Positions 1-8,771 of a stretch of 64,000 nt of DNA are shown here, piece by piece; within the stretch, counting starts at the first letter, position 1; the number at the start of each line of letters is the position of its first letter. The DNA is taken from the NCBI RefSeq assembly GCF_029892045.1, contig NZ_CP120367.1, positions 620,001 through 684,000 of the forward strand, in the 5' to 3' direction. The notes beneath the pieces are model-generated. The model ran no database searches. It was not told the origin of the DNA and was given only the letters and a program-made list of their open reading frames with translations. Origin of the DNA: Sinorhizobium numidicum (GTDB taxonomy: Bacteria; Pseudomonadota; Alphaproteobacteria; Rhizobiales; Rhizobiaceae). A program made the translations under genes and the position numbers.

Positions 1-822
1 TCGAACGGAAAAGGTCTGACGCTGGAGCAGATAAGGAAGGGCGATCTCTGTAGCATCGGAGCCGAACCTAAGAATGAGCCTTATTTCCTCGTCTGGGGCG
101 ATTCCCATGCGGCGGCCATCGCTCCCGCAATTGACGTCGCGGCGCGTAAGATCGGTGTTTCAGGCATGTTCGTCGGTCGCGGAAGCTGCCCCCCACTACC
201 AAATGCTGCCTTCGGTCCTCCATCGGCGATTGAGCGATGCGCTGACTACAATTCGGCAGTAATGTCGCTCATTCAGCAGAAGAAGTTCGCTTTCGTGTTC
301 ATGGTTGGCTACTGGCCGAAATACGTCCATCGGGCCGAACTGCCGGGTCAAGGCATCTTTTTTGATGCTCGCATTGAACCGCCCGTGGCCGACTGGTCTG
401 CACCGGTAGAGGCGAGCCTCAAAACCACATTAACTACATTCAGGCGGCAAGGTACCCAGGCGGTCCTGGTGATGGATGTGCCGGAGATGGGGTATGACGT
501 TCCCGAAGCCTTGGCGCGGGCGGCGACATCCGGAAGCTCGCTCGATATTGCGCCCCCGCTTGAATATACGAACAAGCGGCAGGCACTGGCGCGACGGGTG
601 ATAACGAACGCCGCCAAATCGAACGGGGCCTTGGTCGTCGATCCTATGCGCGCCATATGCGACGCAGACAAATGTCATGTCATGCGAAATGGCGTCGTTC
701 TTTATAAAGACGGGGACCACCTATCAGCAAAGGGTGCCCAAAGCATCTCGGAGGTCTTCGGTCCGGTTCTAGGAACGATTCGAGCGGAAAATCATGCTTT
801 CGGACCTGAACGAAAATCCTAG
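1..822 (+). CDS. Acyltransferase, C-terminal SGNH domain (5' end outside window)
   Basis: The frame is open from the first base, so the start and any membrane acyltransferase-3 domain lie outside the window. What is seen is an SGNH/GDSL-type esterase domain: the nucleophile block GDSHA is encoded at about 97-111 and the catalytic Asp/His block DGDHLS at 709-726, near the C-terminus. This arrangement is typical of OafA/YrhL-like O-acetyltransferases, where the extracytoplasmic SGNH domain helps acetylate surface polysaccharides such as O-antigen or exopolysaccharide. The family assignment rests on the two motifs and their spacing; the substrate is unknown. It may belong with the decayed polysaccharide genes at 6.2-8.5 kb. 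Confidence 0.75.
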   Translation, partial: SNGKGLTLEQIRKGDLCSIGAEPKNEPYFLVWGDSHAAAIAPAIDVAARKIGVSGMFVGRGSCPPLPNAAFGPPSAIERCADYNSAVMSLIQQKKFAFVFMVGYWPKYVHRAELPGQGIFFDARIEPPVADWSAPVEASLKTTLTTFRRQGTQAVLVMDVPEMGYDVPEALARAATSGSSLDIAPPLEYTNKRQALARRVITNAAKSNGALVVDPMRAICDADKCHVMRNGVVLYKDGDHLSAKGAQSISEVFGPVLGTIRAENHAFGPERKS

Positions 823-1038
823 CAAGCATCTCAGATCGGCCTCAGAGACAAGCGGTTAAACCGCTACGGGCGATCCGGCCCGGGGCCATTGCGAACTGCG
901 ACTGCATTCGCATGGGAAAGCACGACTCCCTCGCTCGAATCGTCTGCTTTCGATGCCTATTCTACTGCGAATTTCCGTCAACGTATGCACCTACAGGCTT
1001 CGTAGCACTGCCGGCACCAGACGGGGCCTCGGCGGAAG

Positions 1039-1350
1039 CTATCTCAGGGCCGAAAGCTCGGGAGCCGGTTCCTCTGACTTTTTGGGGACGAACCCAACCG
1101 AGAACCCGAAGAGCCTGCCGATCTTCTGGAGCGTCTCGAGTGTCGGATTGGCGATGCCCGTTTCGAGTTCGGCGATCTGGCGTCGCGTTAAGCCGGTGAT
1201 GCCCGCGAACTGCTCCTGGGTTAGTCCGAAAGTCTTTCTGACCTCTGCGACGGCGGTTGGAAGCTGTAGCTGTCCGGCCGCCGCCTTCGCCGTTAGGTCT
1301 CGCCTTAGCGCCCTGGTTTCTTCCTTTGTTGGTTTCTTCCATCTTGCCAT
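1039..1350 (-). CDS. hipB: HipB-like XRE antitoxin
   Basis: A 103-residue helix-turn-helix protein. The basic N-terminus (MARWKKPTKEE) is followed by an XRE fold at about residues 40-90, with LTQEQFAGITGLTRRQIAELE as the recognition region. It starts 19 bp after the hipA stop. The ATG at 1350 is chosen over an upstream ATG because GGAGG lies about 7 bases before it. By analogy with HipB it should neutralise the kinase encoded upstream and repress the pair. The gene order, kinase first and antitoxin second, is the reverse of E. coli hipBA. Confidence 0.8.
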   Translation of the reverse strand: MARWKKPTKEETRALRRDLTAKAAAGQLQLPTAVAEVRKTFGLTQEQFAGITGLTRRQIAELETGIANPTLETLQKIGRLFGFSVGFVPKKSEEPAPELSALR

Positions 1351-1369
1351 CAGTTGGCCTCCAACGAGA

Positions 1370-2692
1370 CTAACGTACGAATCTGTCGAGTATCGAAGTC
1401 GCGACTGCCGTGCAGTCAGCCATCGCGCGTTCAATCACGCCCTCCGGCACGCCAAGGTTTCTCGCCCCATCAGGGGCGGTGAGGAGCTTCTCCGCGAGTG
1501 TGGCTAACTCAGCGCGAAGTTGGTTTCTACCTGATTGATCGGGGAATACCGTATCGACGATATCCCGCCAGTCAGGCGCGTGGTCCATGTGTCTGTCTCG
1601 CATGACCGCCCACCTAGTCGACCGGGGTATACCTTCTATCGCCAGCCGCATCGGCGCAAAATCGAAGAGGGGAGCCAGACGAATACGACCGTCTGGATGC
1701 TTGCTCAGTGCTGTGTTTCGGCCATGGTTGTCGGGATTCCCGAAGGCCCGGTTTGCCACATCTCGTTTCACATACTCGATGATGTCTTCGACGGGGGTGT
1801 TCGAGTACCGCCTGAGGACCTCAATGTATTCCTCGTGGCTCCCTATGTAGCCGAAATCCGCCACGCCGACCGCTGACACCATGCTCTCCTGACCATAGCG
1901 CAGGACACCACCTCGCTGTACCACTCGGTCGGAGCGAGGGATGACCAGCACGCCCTCGAAGTAGTCGGAAGGCTCGTACATGTTCAGGCCGAGCTCCTGG
2001 GCCAGCTTCGAATAGGAGGCCTCTGTCTCGAGAATGAGGCGGTCTCGCTCCTCGCGGCTCCTCAGGAGCTTAACGATGACGTGGCGGACTGCTTCATCGT
2101 CCCCGACAAACACATCCGGGTAGTAGAGGCCGTCCTTGGCAAGGGTCAGTGCCACCTTCGGCCATTCGCCCTGAAGGCCGCTCGACCCAGAAGCGATCAT
2201 GGCGAAGCGGTCCACGACTTCGTCGAAGCGGTCGGTACGGCCGAAGATATCATCCAACGTGACGCCGACCCGCACCACCCGTCTCAGGCGTTCGTCCTCT
2301 TCCCTGGTCGCTTCCTTGATCCTGATGTTGCCGACCGGATTGCCGGCAGCTCTCAGCAAGAGAGGGAAATCCGACGCTCTTGCACCCTCTTCTAGGCCGA
2401 GATGTTCGCTCAGCATCTTGCGGGCATGGCCCTGAGGCATCAGATCAAGAAGGAATGGCGGCCATGTGTCGAGGTAGCGGTTTTCAAGATCAACCGGGTA
2501 ACGGACAGACATCGCCCTGTTATCGCATACCCGCCCGAGCCTATGGTAATCGGCAGCCGCGAACTCGGTGAAGTAGTCGAGATCGTAGTCGACGATCGAT
2601 GGACCGCGGTACCCGCGCGCGACGTCCATCAGCTCGATCGAGCCGCACTCATGCCATTCTCCACCGTGATGAATTTCGACCGTCAAGTTCAT
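1370..2692 (-). CDS. hipA: HipA-like serine/threonine kinase toxin
   Basis: A 440-residue protein of normal HipA length. The P-loop-like segment is at about 169-180 (SGSSGLQGEWPK). The catalytic loop NPDNHGRN is at 319-326 with Asp321, and the metal-binding Asp344 lies in LFDF; the 23-residue spacing equals that of Asp309 and Asp332 in E. coli HipA, so the kinase core looks intact. HipA family kinases phosphorylate aminoacyl-tRNA synthetases (GltX in E. coli) and cause dormancy; the target here is not predictable. It is the first gene of a two-gene unit with hipB. Confidence 0.85.
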   Translation of the reverse strand: MNLTVEIHHGGEWHECGSIELMDVARGYRGPSIVDYDLDYFTEFAAADYHRLGRVCDNRAMSVRYPVDLENRYLDTWPPFLLDLMPQGHARKMLSEHLGLEEGARASDFPLLLRAAGNPVGNIRIKEATREEDERLRRVVRVGVTLDDIFGRTDRFDEVVDRFAMIASGSSGLQGEWPKVALTLAKDGLYYPDVFVGDDEAVRHVIVKLLRSREERDRLILETEASYSKLAQELGLNMYEPSDYFEGVLVIPRSDRVVQRGGVLRYGQESMVSAVGVADFGYIGSHEEYIEVLRRYSNTPVEDIIEYVKRDVANRAFGNPDNHGRNTALSKHPDGRIRLAPLFDFAPMRLAIEGIPRSTRWAVMRDRHMDHAPDWRDIVDTVFPDQSGRNQLRAELATLAEKLLTAPDGARNLGVPEGVIERAMADCTAVATSILDRFVR

Positions 2693-2706
2693 TTTGAACC
2701 CCTTTG

Positions 2707-2776
2707 ATGGTACAAATAGCGGCCGACACGAGATTATTCAACCCATCAGCATGGTACTATTAACTACTATTAACTA
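2707..2776 (-). promoter_or_regulatory. Repeat-rich putative operator upstream of hipA
   Basis: ATGGTAC occurs at 2707-2713 and again at 2751-2757, exactly 44 bp apart (about four helical turns). It is followed by a perfect 10-bp tandem repeat CTATTAACTA at 2757-2776. The repeats lie just upstream of the hipA start, where a HipB-family repressor would be expected to bind. The repeats are seen directly; their role is inferred. Confidence 0.4.
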
Positions 2777-3033
2777 CCACAGCACCAACCGCGGTCATAA
2801 CCGTCGACCTGCGGATCGGCGGTAGCCCCGCAAGGAGAGGCTTAGCGATTCAGGTCCGCACCGCCACGAACCTGAGCAAGCGAGTTGCGGATTTCACATC
2901 TGGCATCGAAGACCTGCTCCCGAAGGGCCACGAAGTAGACATTCTACCGGGCATGGATACAGTTGCCGATTGCGATGAATACGGCACCTTATCCAGGATG
3001 ATGACCTGCTTTGCGCGCGACCGCTCGCCTTAG
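2764..3033 (+). pseudogene. Open frame without start codon, unrecognised gene remnant
   Basis: This frame is open for 89 codons after a stop at 2761-2763 and encodes a peptide with ordinary protein composition, containing GHEVDILPGMDTVADCDEYG. There is no ATG or GTG at its head and no ribosome binding site, so it is probably the C-terminal piece of a lost gene. I do not recognise the family. It abuts the frameshifted small gene at 3050-3219. Confidence 0.3.
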
Positions 3034-3049
3034 CGACCGGTCTCGAAGA

Positions 3050-3219
3050 TCACGTCTCGGCCTCGGCCGAGGTTGTCTTTGCAGCATCGGATTCGCCAAG
3101 TGCAGTGGCGCTTTCCTCGCAGCAGACTTCCACGGTTTTGCCGCCGAGTTGACTTTGATGCTCTGTTGATCGAGTTCACAATCGCAGGCTGCGCAGGTTC
3201 TCTGGTTCATGCTCTTCAT
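3050..3219 (-). pseudogene. Small cysteine-rich (zinc-finger-like) protein, frameshifted
   Basis: The gene starts well (MKSMNQRTCAACDCELDQ, then SIKVN) with a CxxC pair. It then changes frame near 3145: the continuation GGKTVEVCCEESATALGESD is found one base out of register and ends at 3050. Adding one base around the AACTCGG tract would restore a reading frame of about 57 codons with a second CC pair, as in small rhizobial metal-binding peptides. A Cys-to-Ser change after CCEE is also likely. It may be a true mutation or a sequence error. Confidence 0.55.
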
Positions 3220-3295
3220 TCTCCTCTTCCGGCGTGGTTTCGACGACAGCAGAGAACCATGGCCGGTGCTGTGCCGCTGTCAGTTTTTTAGCGAC

Positions 3296-4027
3296 CTAAC
3301 GAAGACGAAGGGCACGCTGAAATTCGCCCGGCGTGCGCCCATAGGCCTGCTTGAAAGCGGAGCTGAAATGGCTGTGGCTGGAAAAGCCGAGCTCGAGGCC
3401 GAGTGCGGTCAAATCATGTAGGGAACCGAGCAGGTCAAGTGCTCGCGCAAGTCGCAGTCGCAACTGATAGCGGTAAAGCGGCAGTGCCTTTACCTGCTGG
3501 AAAACCTGGGTGAGATAAACCGGCGAGACGCCGATCTCCTTTGCAACGTCGCCCAATGTCCACCGGCGGGCAAGATCGGCTGAGAGCACCAGTTTGGTCC
3601 GATCGACCAACTTTTCGCGTCCTTAGGTGCCGGCCGCTCCATGCGACGTGCGCTCGCCAAGCAGGCGCCTGATCAGCGTGAGCGTGAGCGTTTCCGCTTC
3701 CAGCGGCTGGCAACCCCGCGACCAAGGCTGTAGCGCAACAAGGCGACGAGAGCCTGTGTGCGGCCATCGATGCGCCGGCGCTGGCGCTTGAAGGACACAT
3801 TCGCGCCGGACTGCAGCTGCTCCCTCGGCGCTAACTCGGAAAGGACCTCTTCGTGACTTGTACGTCGAGGCACGCATCGCCGCCCCGATCGGATGGCTGA
3901 TGCGGTATTCTTCACGGCGGTTGAAGAAAATCACCTGAATTGGCTCAGCCACGGTGTCGGTTTCCCCGCATGAAAACGTGGCGATAGGGATAGACGAGGC
4001 GTGTTGAATGCGCGCATTCCTCGGCAC
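3296..4027 (-). pseudogene. AraC-family transcriptional regulator, multiply broken
   Basis: The C-terminal AraC DNA-binding domain is readable at 3610-3296: DVAKEIGVSPVYLTQVFQQV is the first HTH and LGFSSHSHFSSAFKQAYGRT the second. A TAA at 3623-3625 interrupts the same frame just upstream. Further upstream the ligand-binding half appears in pieces from three frames (VIFFNRREEYRISHP; then SHEEVLSELAPREQLQSG; then LEAETLTLTLIRRLLGER). At least three frameshifts and one stop make this clearly dead. The intact protein would be about 240 residues. Confidence 0.75.
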
Positions 4028-4314
4028 TCTTCTCGCGGCATGATCCGTCGCAGACCACGTCTCGAAGCGTGGGCGTTGACGTGGCGAGAATCGTCTGACA
4101 CGAACAGGCCAATATCCTTCAGCTGATCGTCGGAGAGCTCGAGCAGGTCCAAACCACCGCGCCGCGTGTCCATCCAGCGAGCAAGGCGCGCGAGAAGCCG
4201 GAAGGACAGGCTGCGCCCTTCGAGCGTGGCGAACACGGCAATCCTTGGCTGCGGTGCGATCAACTGTGTCGAAACGTATGTTTGTTGTCCGTAAATCGAC
4301 GCGTTCTCCTGCAT
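3931..4314 (-). CDS. DUF1127 domain protein
   Basis: A short DUF1127 (YjiS-like) segment lies near residues 35-75 (RLARWMDTRRGGLDLLELSD, then QLKDIGL). These small arginine-rich domains in alphaproteobacteria have roles in phosphate, carbon or RNA metabolism, mostly undefined. The ATG at 4314 has AGGAGA at a good distance. The last 45 residues, after the domain, are atypical and overlap the decayed AraC gene, so the natural C-terminus may have been lost. Confidence 0.6.
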   Translation of the reverse strand: MQENASIYGQQTYVSTQLIAPQPRIAVFATLEGRSLSFRLLARLARWMDTRRGGLDLLELSDDQLKDIGLFVSDDSRHVNAHASRRGLRRIMPREECRGMRAFNTPRLSLSPRFHAGKPTPWLSQFR

Positions 4315-4813
4315 TGGATCATCTCCTCTCTTTTGTATGAGAGCAGATGGCGCAGCACTGCCGCAGGCGCTGTCAGATTATTTAGGGATCTACGCAGTCA
4401 GAATATCTGCTCAACCCGTGGAATGGGCGGGATCAGGTAGCCTCGCGAAGGTGCGCTGAGGAGAACGACCTCCGGCGGGAAGTGGTGGAAGCGTCCCTAT
4501 GAAAAAGATGCCCGACAAGATAGCGCTCCATTTGCGCCGCGATATTCACCCTTCAGGATCTTTGCTTCCAAGTCCCCATAGTCGAGCGGATGATGTTCCG
4601 TGTGCAAGGCCAGGCGCTTCTCTCTCCGGCTACGGGGCTCGGCACCTTGATGGCCGAGCTCCTCAGGACACCGTCCATGCCACCGCTTTGTTCCCGGAGG
4701 TCCTGGGGCTGTCTGAACTGTTAGTTCGTGCTCAGGTCATGTTGCCGGGGAATCAACTGCTCACTATCCTAACACGCTCTTGACGGGAGCCGGGGCTCCG
4801 ATGTGGAACCGTT
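4315..4813. other. Intergenic, no recognisable gene
   Basis: Five hundred bases between the DUF1127 gene and the exonuclease. Short open frames exist but none has a convincing start, ribosome binding site or family resemblance. The promoter for the DUF1127 gene should lie at its left end and that of the exonuclease at its right. Confidence 0.3.
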
Positions 4814-5791
4814 ATGTCATCGCAACTCGAGATGTTTACCCCGCCTACTGAGGCGAATAGTGAAGACATCGCCAAACTTCCGCTGCATACAAAAGCGCGG
4901 GCAGGCAAAGGACCGAGCGCCGAAGAAATGGCGGTGCGTCTGGAGGCAAGCGGAAGCTACCGCGTGCTTCGCAAGCTGCGGCCTCGGCAAGTCGCCGACA
5001 TTCCGCGACCGGAGTTCGCGCGAACCGGAATCATCGTCGACACGGAGACAACCGGTCTCAATCATCGCAGCGACGAGATCATAGAGATCGGAGCAGTGGC
5101 CTTCAGCTATGATGATGAAGGCAATATTGGCGATGTCATTGGCGTCTATGGCGGCTTGCAGCAGCCGATAAAGCCGATCCCACCGGAGATCACGCGGCTG
5201 ACCGGCATTACCGACGAGATGGTGGCAGGTCAGGTCATCGACGTGACCCAGCTTCGAGCCTTGATAGCTCCGGCGGATCTTGTGGTCGCGCATAATGCCG
5301 GTTTCGATCGGCCCTTCTGCGAGGCAGTTTCGGAGATCTTCTCCGGCAAGGCATGGGCCTGTTCGGTTTCAGAGATCGATTGGACGGCGCGCGGCTTCGA
5401 AGGCACCAAGCTCGGCTATCTCATAGGCCAGGCCGGCTTTTTCCATGACGGTCATCGGGCGGTTGACGATTGCTTCGCTCTCCTCGAAGTCCTTGCACGC
5501 AGCGGGAAAGACTGGGAGCGCAGCGCCTTTGCAGAGCTATACGAGGCAAGTCAGCGATCGCGGGTGCGCATCTTCGCAGAGCACAGCCCCTTCGACATGA
5601 AAGATCATCTGAAGGCTCGCGGGTACCGCTGGTCGGATGGAAGCGACGGGCGGCCGAAGTCTTGGTGGATCGAAATCGACGAGGAGATGCTCAACGACGA
5701 GATTCGCTACCTGAGATCGGAAATCTACCGATGGGACGAAGCCGATCCTCCGGTGCAGCACCTGACGGCCTTCGACCGCTTTAGGGTTTGA
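4814..5791 (+). CDS. DEDDh 3'-5' exonuclease (DNA polymerase III epsilon-like)
   Basis: A 325-residue protein. The exonuclease domain covers about residues 72-230. Exo I is VDTETTG with Asp76 and Glu78, Exo II is HNAGFD with Asp165, and Exo III is H214-RAVD-D219, so all DEDDh catalytic residues are present. The 70-residue N-terminal extension and 95-residue C-terminal part lack a known domain; stand-alone epsilon-like exonucleases of this size act in repair or RNA turnover. The gene stands alone. The Shine-Dalgarno sequence is weak, so the start is only probable. Confidence 0.8.
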   Translation: MSSQLEMFTPPTEANSEDIAKLPLHTKARAGKGPSAEEMAVRLEASGSYRVLRKLRPRQVADIPRPEFARTGIIVDTETTGLNHRSDEIIEIGAVAFSYDDEGNIGDVIGVYGGLQQPIKPIPPEITRLTGITDEMVAGQVIDVTQLRALIAPADLVVAHNAGFDRPFCEAVSEIFSGKAWACSVSEIDWTARGFEGTKLGYLIGQAGFFHDGHRAVDDCFALLEVLARSGKDWERSAFAELYEASQRSRVRIFAEHSPFDMKDHLKARGYRWSDGSDGRPKSWWIEIDEEMLNDEIRYLRSEIYRWDEADPPVQHLTAFDRFRV

Positions 5792-6203
5792 GAGGATCGC
5801 GGTTAGGCAGAGACCTAGCTGACTTGCAGAGAGGCGGTGGCAGACGGCGAAAAGGCCATGCGTACACTTACCAGAGCTAGTTGAACTAAATCTTCCGTTG
5901 CGAGGAGAGGAAACCGCGCTTCGGTGGGGTTGCCATAGGGCAGACACTACCGCGAGTGTTGTGGGGCCACCAGCATGCGCCCGCGAACGGGGCGTCACCT
6001 TCGTGCTGGTAGGCGGGGCTTTAACGCCGTGGCAAGCACGGCTGCGATTGAGGCAATGTCCGAAGGTGCCGAGAAACAAACAGCGCTGACTGAGTGGGAA
6101 TACGCCACCATCTTCAACCGCCATACACCCGCTCATCACGACTGTAGGGCGCCGCGCTGGGCCTCAATGACGAGCAAATTGATGCAATGTGGACGCGGGC
6201 TGC
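5792..6203. other. Intergenic, nothing recognised
   Basis: No open frame here has both a plausible start and a protein-like composition on either strand. It separates the exonuclease from a truncated polysaccharide gene. Confidence 0.3.
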
Positions 6204-6773
6204 TCAGCTATAGGCGCTTCTGAGGAAATGGACGTATTTATCCGCGGTACCTGTTTCGCGATGTTCTTGCGCCACACCGTTGCTTAGGGTCAGGGCTGCT
6301 ACGGCGTTGAGGTCTATGTGCGGATGAACAAGTTTTACTAGAGGCGAGTACCGCTCTAGCCACTGGTTTTTGTGCGTTTTAACATCGAAAAGGAGAGAAG
6401 GGACGTTGCAGAGGATGGTGAATATAGCCATGTGATATCGGCCACCGATATGCAGGCGACATCGTGATATTGTCTCGGCAGCACGTTCTATGCTGGCTGT
6501 CTCAGCGAAAATACCTCCACGCGTAATGATCTCTGCCTCATAGTTATTGAAGCGCTCAACCGCGTGCGTGAGGATAACAGGCCGAAGACTGAATTTATCG
6601 CAGGCACTGAGGGCGGCCTTTAGAGTGTGGACGTCTTCTTCGGCATTGTTTCTGGCCCCGGTGGTTATCAAGCAACCATCACGTTCTACTGCTGGTGCGG
6701 GCGATATCCGAAGAAATCCCGCGTCTGCTAGAAACCGGATCGGCCGGACTCGGTCGAAAGAAGCCCGGATCAT
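6204..6773 (-). pseudogene. Polysaccharide pyruvyltransferase family, N-terminally truncated
   Basis: The 189 readable residues match the C-terminal half of the PF04230 family, with the conserved block CRLHIGGRYHMAIFTI and a following hydrophobic VPSLLFDVKT strand. Family members are about 350-400 residues, so roughly the first half is missing. An in-frame stop lies just upstream and the first ATG is inside a terminator-like hairpin (6761-6787), so the junction looks like a recombination breakpoint. The intact enzyme would add ketal pyruvate to a surface polysaccharide. Confidence 0.65.
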
Positions 6774-6787
6774 TGCGATCCGGGCTT
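6761..6787 (-). terminator. Terminator-like hairpin at truncated gene junction
   Basis: AAGCCCGGATC and GATCCGGGCTT form a perfect 11-bp stem with a 5-base loop. On the minus strand it is followed by CTTTCG, a modest U-rich tail. It reads as the terminator of a leftward gene that once ended here and now overlaps the start of the pyruvyltransferase remnant. Confidence 0.6.
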
Positions 6788-7493
6788 AATCATGTCCAAA
6801 CTGTATCTGTTGCAACATCAAGCATCGACGCCGCAATACTTCTTCCCCTCGCCAATACAGCAAATTCTAAGGGCAATTCGGGAAAGATGGGTCGCTGCAT
6901 AAAGGATATTAGCCAAAAGTCGTAGAGAAACAATCAAAAATAATGGGTTTGGTGACTCATCATACTTATACGTGCACTGGCCTGGCGATGCGATAGGTTT
7001 GATCGTCATGCCGCTCCAATCGCTGGTCGGCGTGCTCAGCCTTTCCAGAAGTTCTTGAACCTGGATATGGAGGCACAAACCTTCCTATTCGGCTATCAGT
7101 TCCTAGCGACGAGGGCGCTCCTTCCGGAAGCCGTCAAGCATCTCAGCAGCCACAGCATACCGCTTGAAAATGTCATCCAGCTCGCGGCTCGCAGGCGCAA
7201 CGACGGCTCAACCAAGCCAGGCCGCAGTCCCTCAAGCGTGATGTCAGGCGTGGCCAAGCTGCGCCCCAAAGCTGCCACTCGCCGATAGCACCGGGCATGT
7301 CCTGTGCTGGCGGATACTGTTCTCTAAGGAGTCAAGGGCGGCGGCTCGGTTTTGAGCAATATCGACGCTTTCGGTGCCTGCGTTCTCTGCGTGCTCACGT
7401 GGCACTTGATGGGTAAGCTGAGTGTGGAGCGGCTTGGTTGAAAGCGCAATCGGCCGGTGCCATCGACCGTGTGCTACAGAAGCGGCGCTACGT
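6788..7493. other. Degenerate region, no intact gene
   Basis: Only scraps are seen. On the minus strand at about 7110-7200 a short frame contains SRELDDIFKRYAVAAEML followed by DGFRKERPRR and a stop, which looks like the C-terminal tail of a lost protein. An 86-codon minus-strand frame ending at 6818 has a Cys-Gly-Lys-rich tail faintly like a SEC-C motif, 30 bases before the hairpin. Neither can be assigned. Confidence 0.25.
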
Positions 7494-8533
7494 CTAGATT
7501 TTTGCTAGCAGTATGCCGGTTTGATGTCCATAGGCCTCAGGAGTTATTGAACACACCCGCCAACCGGGACCTAGGCGCTTGATGAGATAATTGACATCCC
7601 ACATGACATGCGCTTGCGTGGATCGGCCCATTGCCACCATTTGCGCCTCGCCCTTGGCGAAACGCTGATAGCCGGCATGACTCTCTAAGAGCTTCAGCCA
7701 ATTCTGTCAGCTGTCAGGCCGAATGCGCTCGATATATCGCTGTCTATGTTCCGGGTTTCCGCCCCCTTGGAAAACCGCAACTGCGGCCCGGTCATTAACT
7801 GTGAAGTAGAATCTGCCCTCTGGCTGAAGTATTCGGCGCACTTCTAACGCCCAAGCTTCGGCGAGATCGTCTAGATGCGTCCATACCGAACCCGCAGAAA
7901 CAAGGCCAAATGACCGATCCTCGAAAGGCAGATGAGGGGTAACCGTTGTTGTTGCAAAATGAAAAGGTGGTGATAGATGTTCCTTGCACCAGAGAATCGC
8001 GCTAGCCCAGCAATCCACACCCCATATCTCCTCTGTTTGCTCTCCTCTGTTTGCGCCAAGTCATTTAAGTGGCGAATAAGTCGGCCGCCTGCAACTCCCA
8101 ATTCCAGTATTCGGCCAAGACGCTCAATCGGTGCGCCACTGTGTTGCAGAAGTCGGCGAATAGTTGACGTATCATCAGCACCGCTTTGCAGATATGTCTC
8201 AACGCTCGTACAGTAATTGGCCCATAGCGGCTCTGGAGGAATGGGGAGGGAAGAGCTATGGTGTTTTTGTGCTGTGCCCGGATAGGCCGGAAGCGTGTAA
8301 GTCGGATCGCGGTCGTTGTGGGGAAAAACCGCAGCAAAGTGCTGAGTCTGTGACGCGAATGAAGGCAAGCTTTCTCGCAGTAATGGGTCGAAGAAACGGC
8401 GGCGCAATGTGCCCTTCAATCTCATGGCACTCTCCAACTTCAATGGCAGTAACACCGCACCATTGGACAGTATCATAGGTTCGGCGGATGTCCATTCAGC
8501 CGAAAGGATAACCCAAGACACTGGCAATCCCAC
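7494..8533 (-). pseudogene. SAM-dependent methyltransferase, disrupted by 14-bp duplication and a stop
   Basis: The N-terminal part carries motif I (RILELGVAGGRLIRHL), and the next frame carries the class I methyltransferase core (LPFEDRSFGLVSAGSVWTHL, then ILQPEGRF). The two frames are separated by a perfect tandem duplication of TCTCCTCTGTTTGC (8027-8040 and 8041-8054). Removing one copy joins them exactly (HLNDLAQTEEIWGVDC). A TGA follows at 7707-7709, after which the same frame continues for 70 residues to 7494, ending GHQTGILLAKI as a normal methyltransferase C-terminus. The likely original start is near 8425. A role in polysaccharide methylation is inferred from the neighbouring remnants. 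Confidence 0.75.
8027..8054. repeat. 14-bp perfect tandem duplication
   Basis: Two adjacent identical copies of TCTCCTCTGTTTGC inside the methyltransferase gene shift its frame by two bases. The event looks recent because the copies are identical. Confidence 0.9.
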
Positions 8534-8771
8534 TAGATGTTACTTCAATAACGTGGAAATCAGTTTTGATTATCGGAGATTAATTCTTGCTGCTTAGATG
8601 TTGGACGACTGCTAATGGCGCAAGAGAGCCATGGCGAGCTAACTTGGCGAGCGACCGCTTACCACCAAAGCGGTAGTTTAGCCTCGCCACGAGAGCTGTG
8701 TCGTATACCTGTTTCCCGCCCGTCTATAAAAGACCCAGAACGCATCGGCGGGCCGGCGGGCGACCTGCGCA

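Noticed and set aside
6818..7078. An 86-residue minus-strand protein ending with a SEC-C-like metal motif.
   Set aside because: The cysteine spacing does not fit the SEC-C motif and the N-terminal part is not protein-like; kept only as a remark in the region note.
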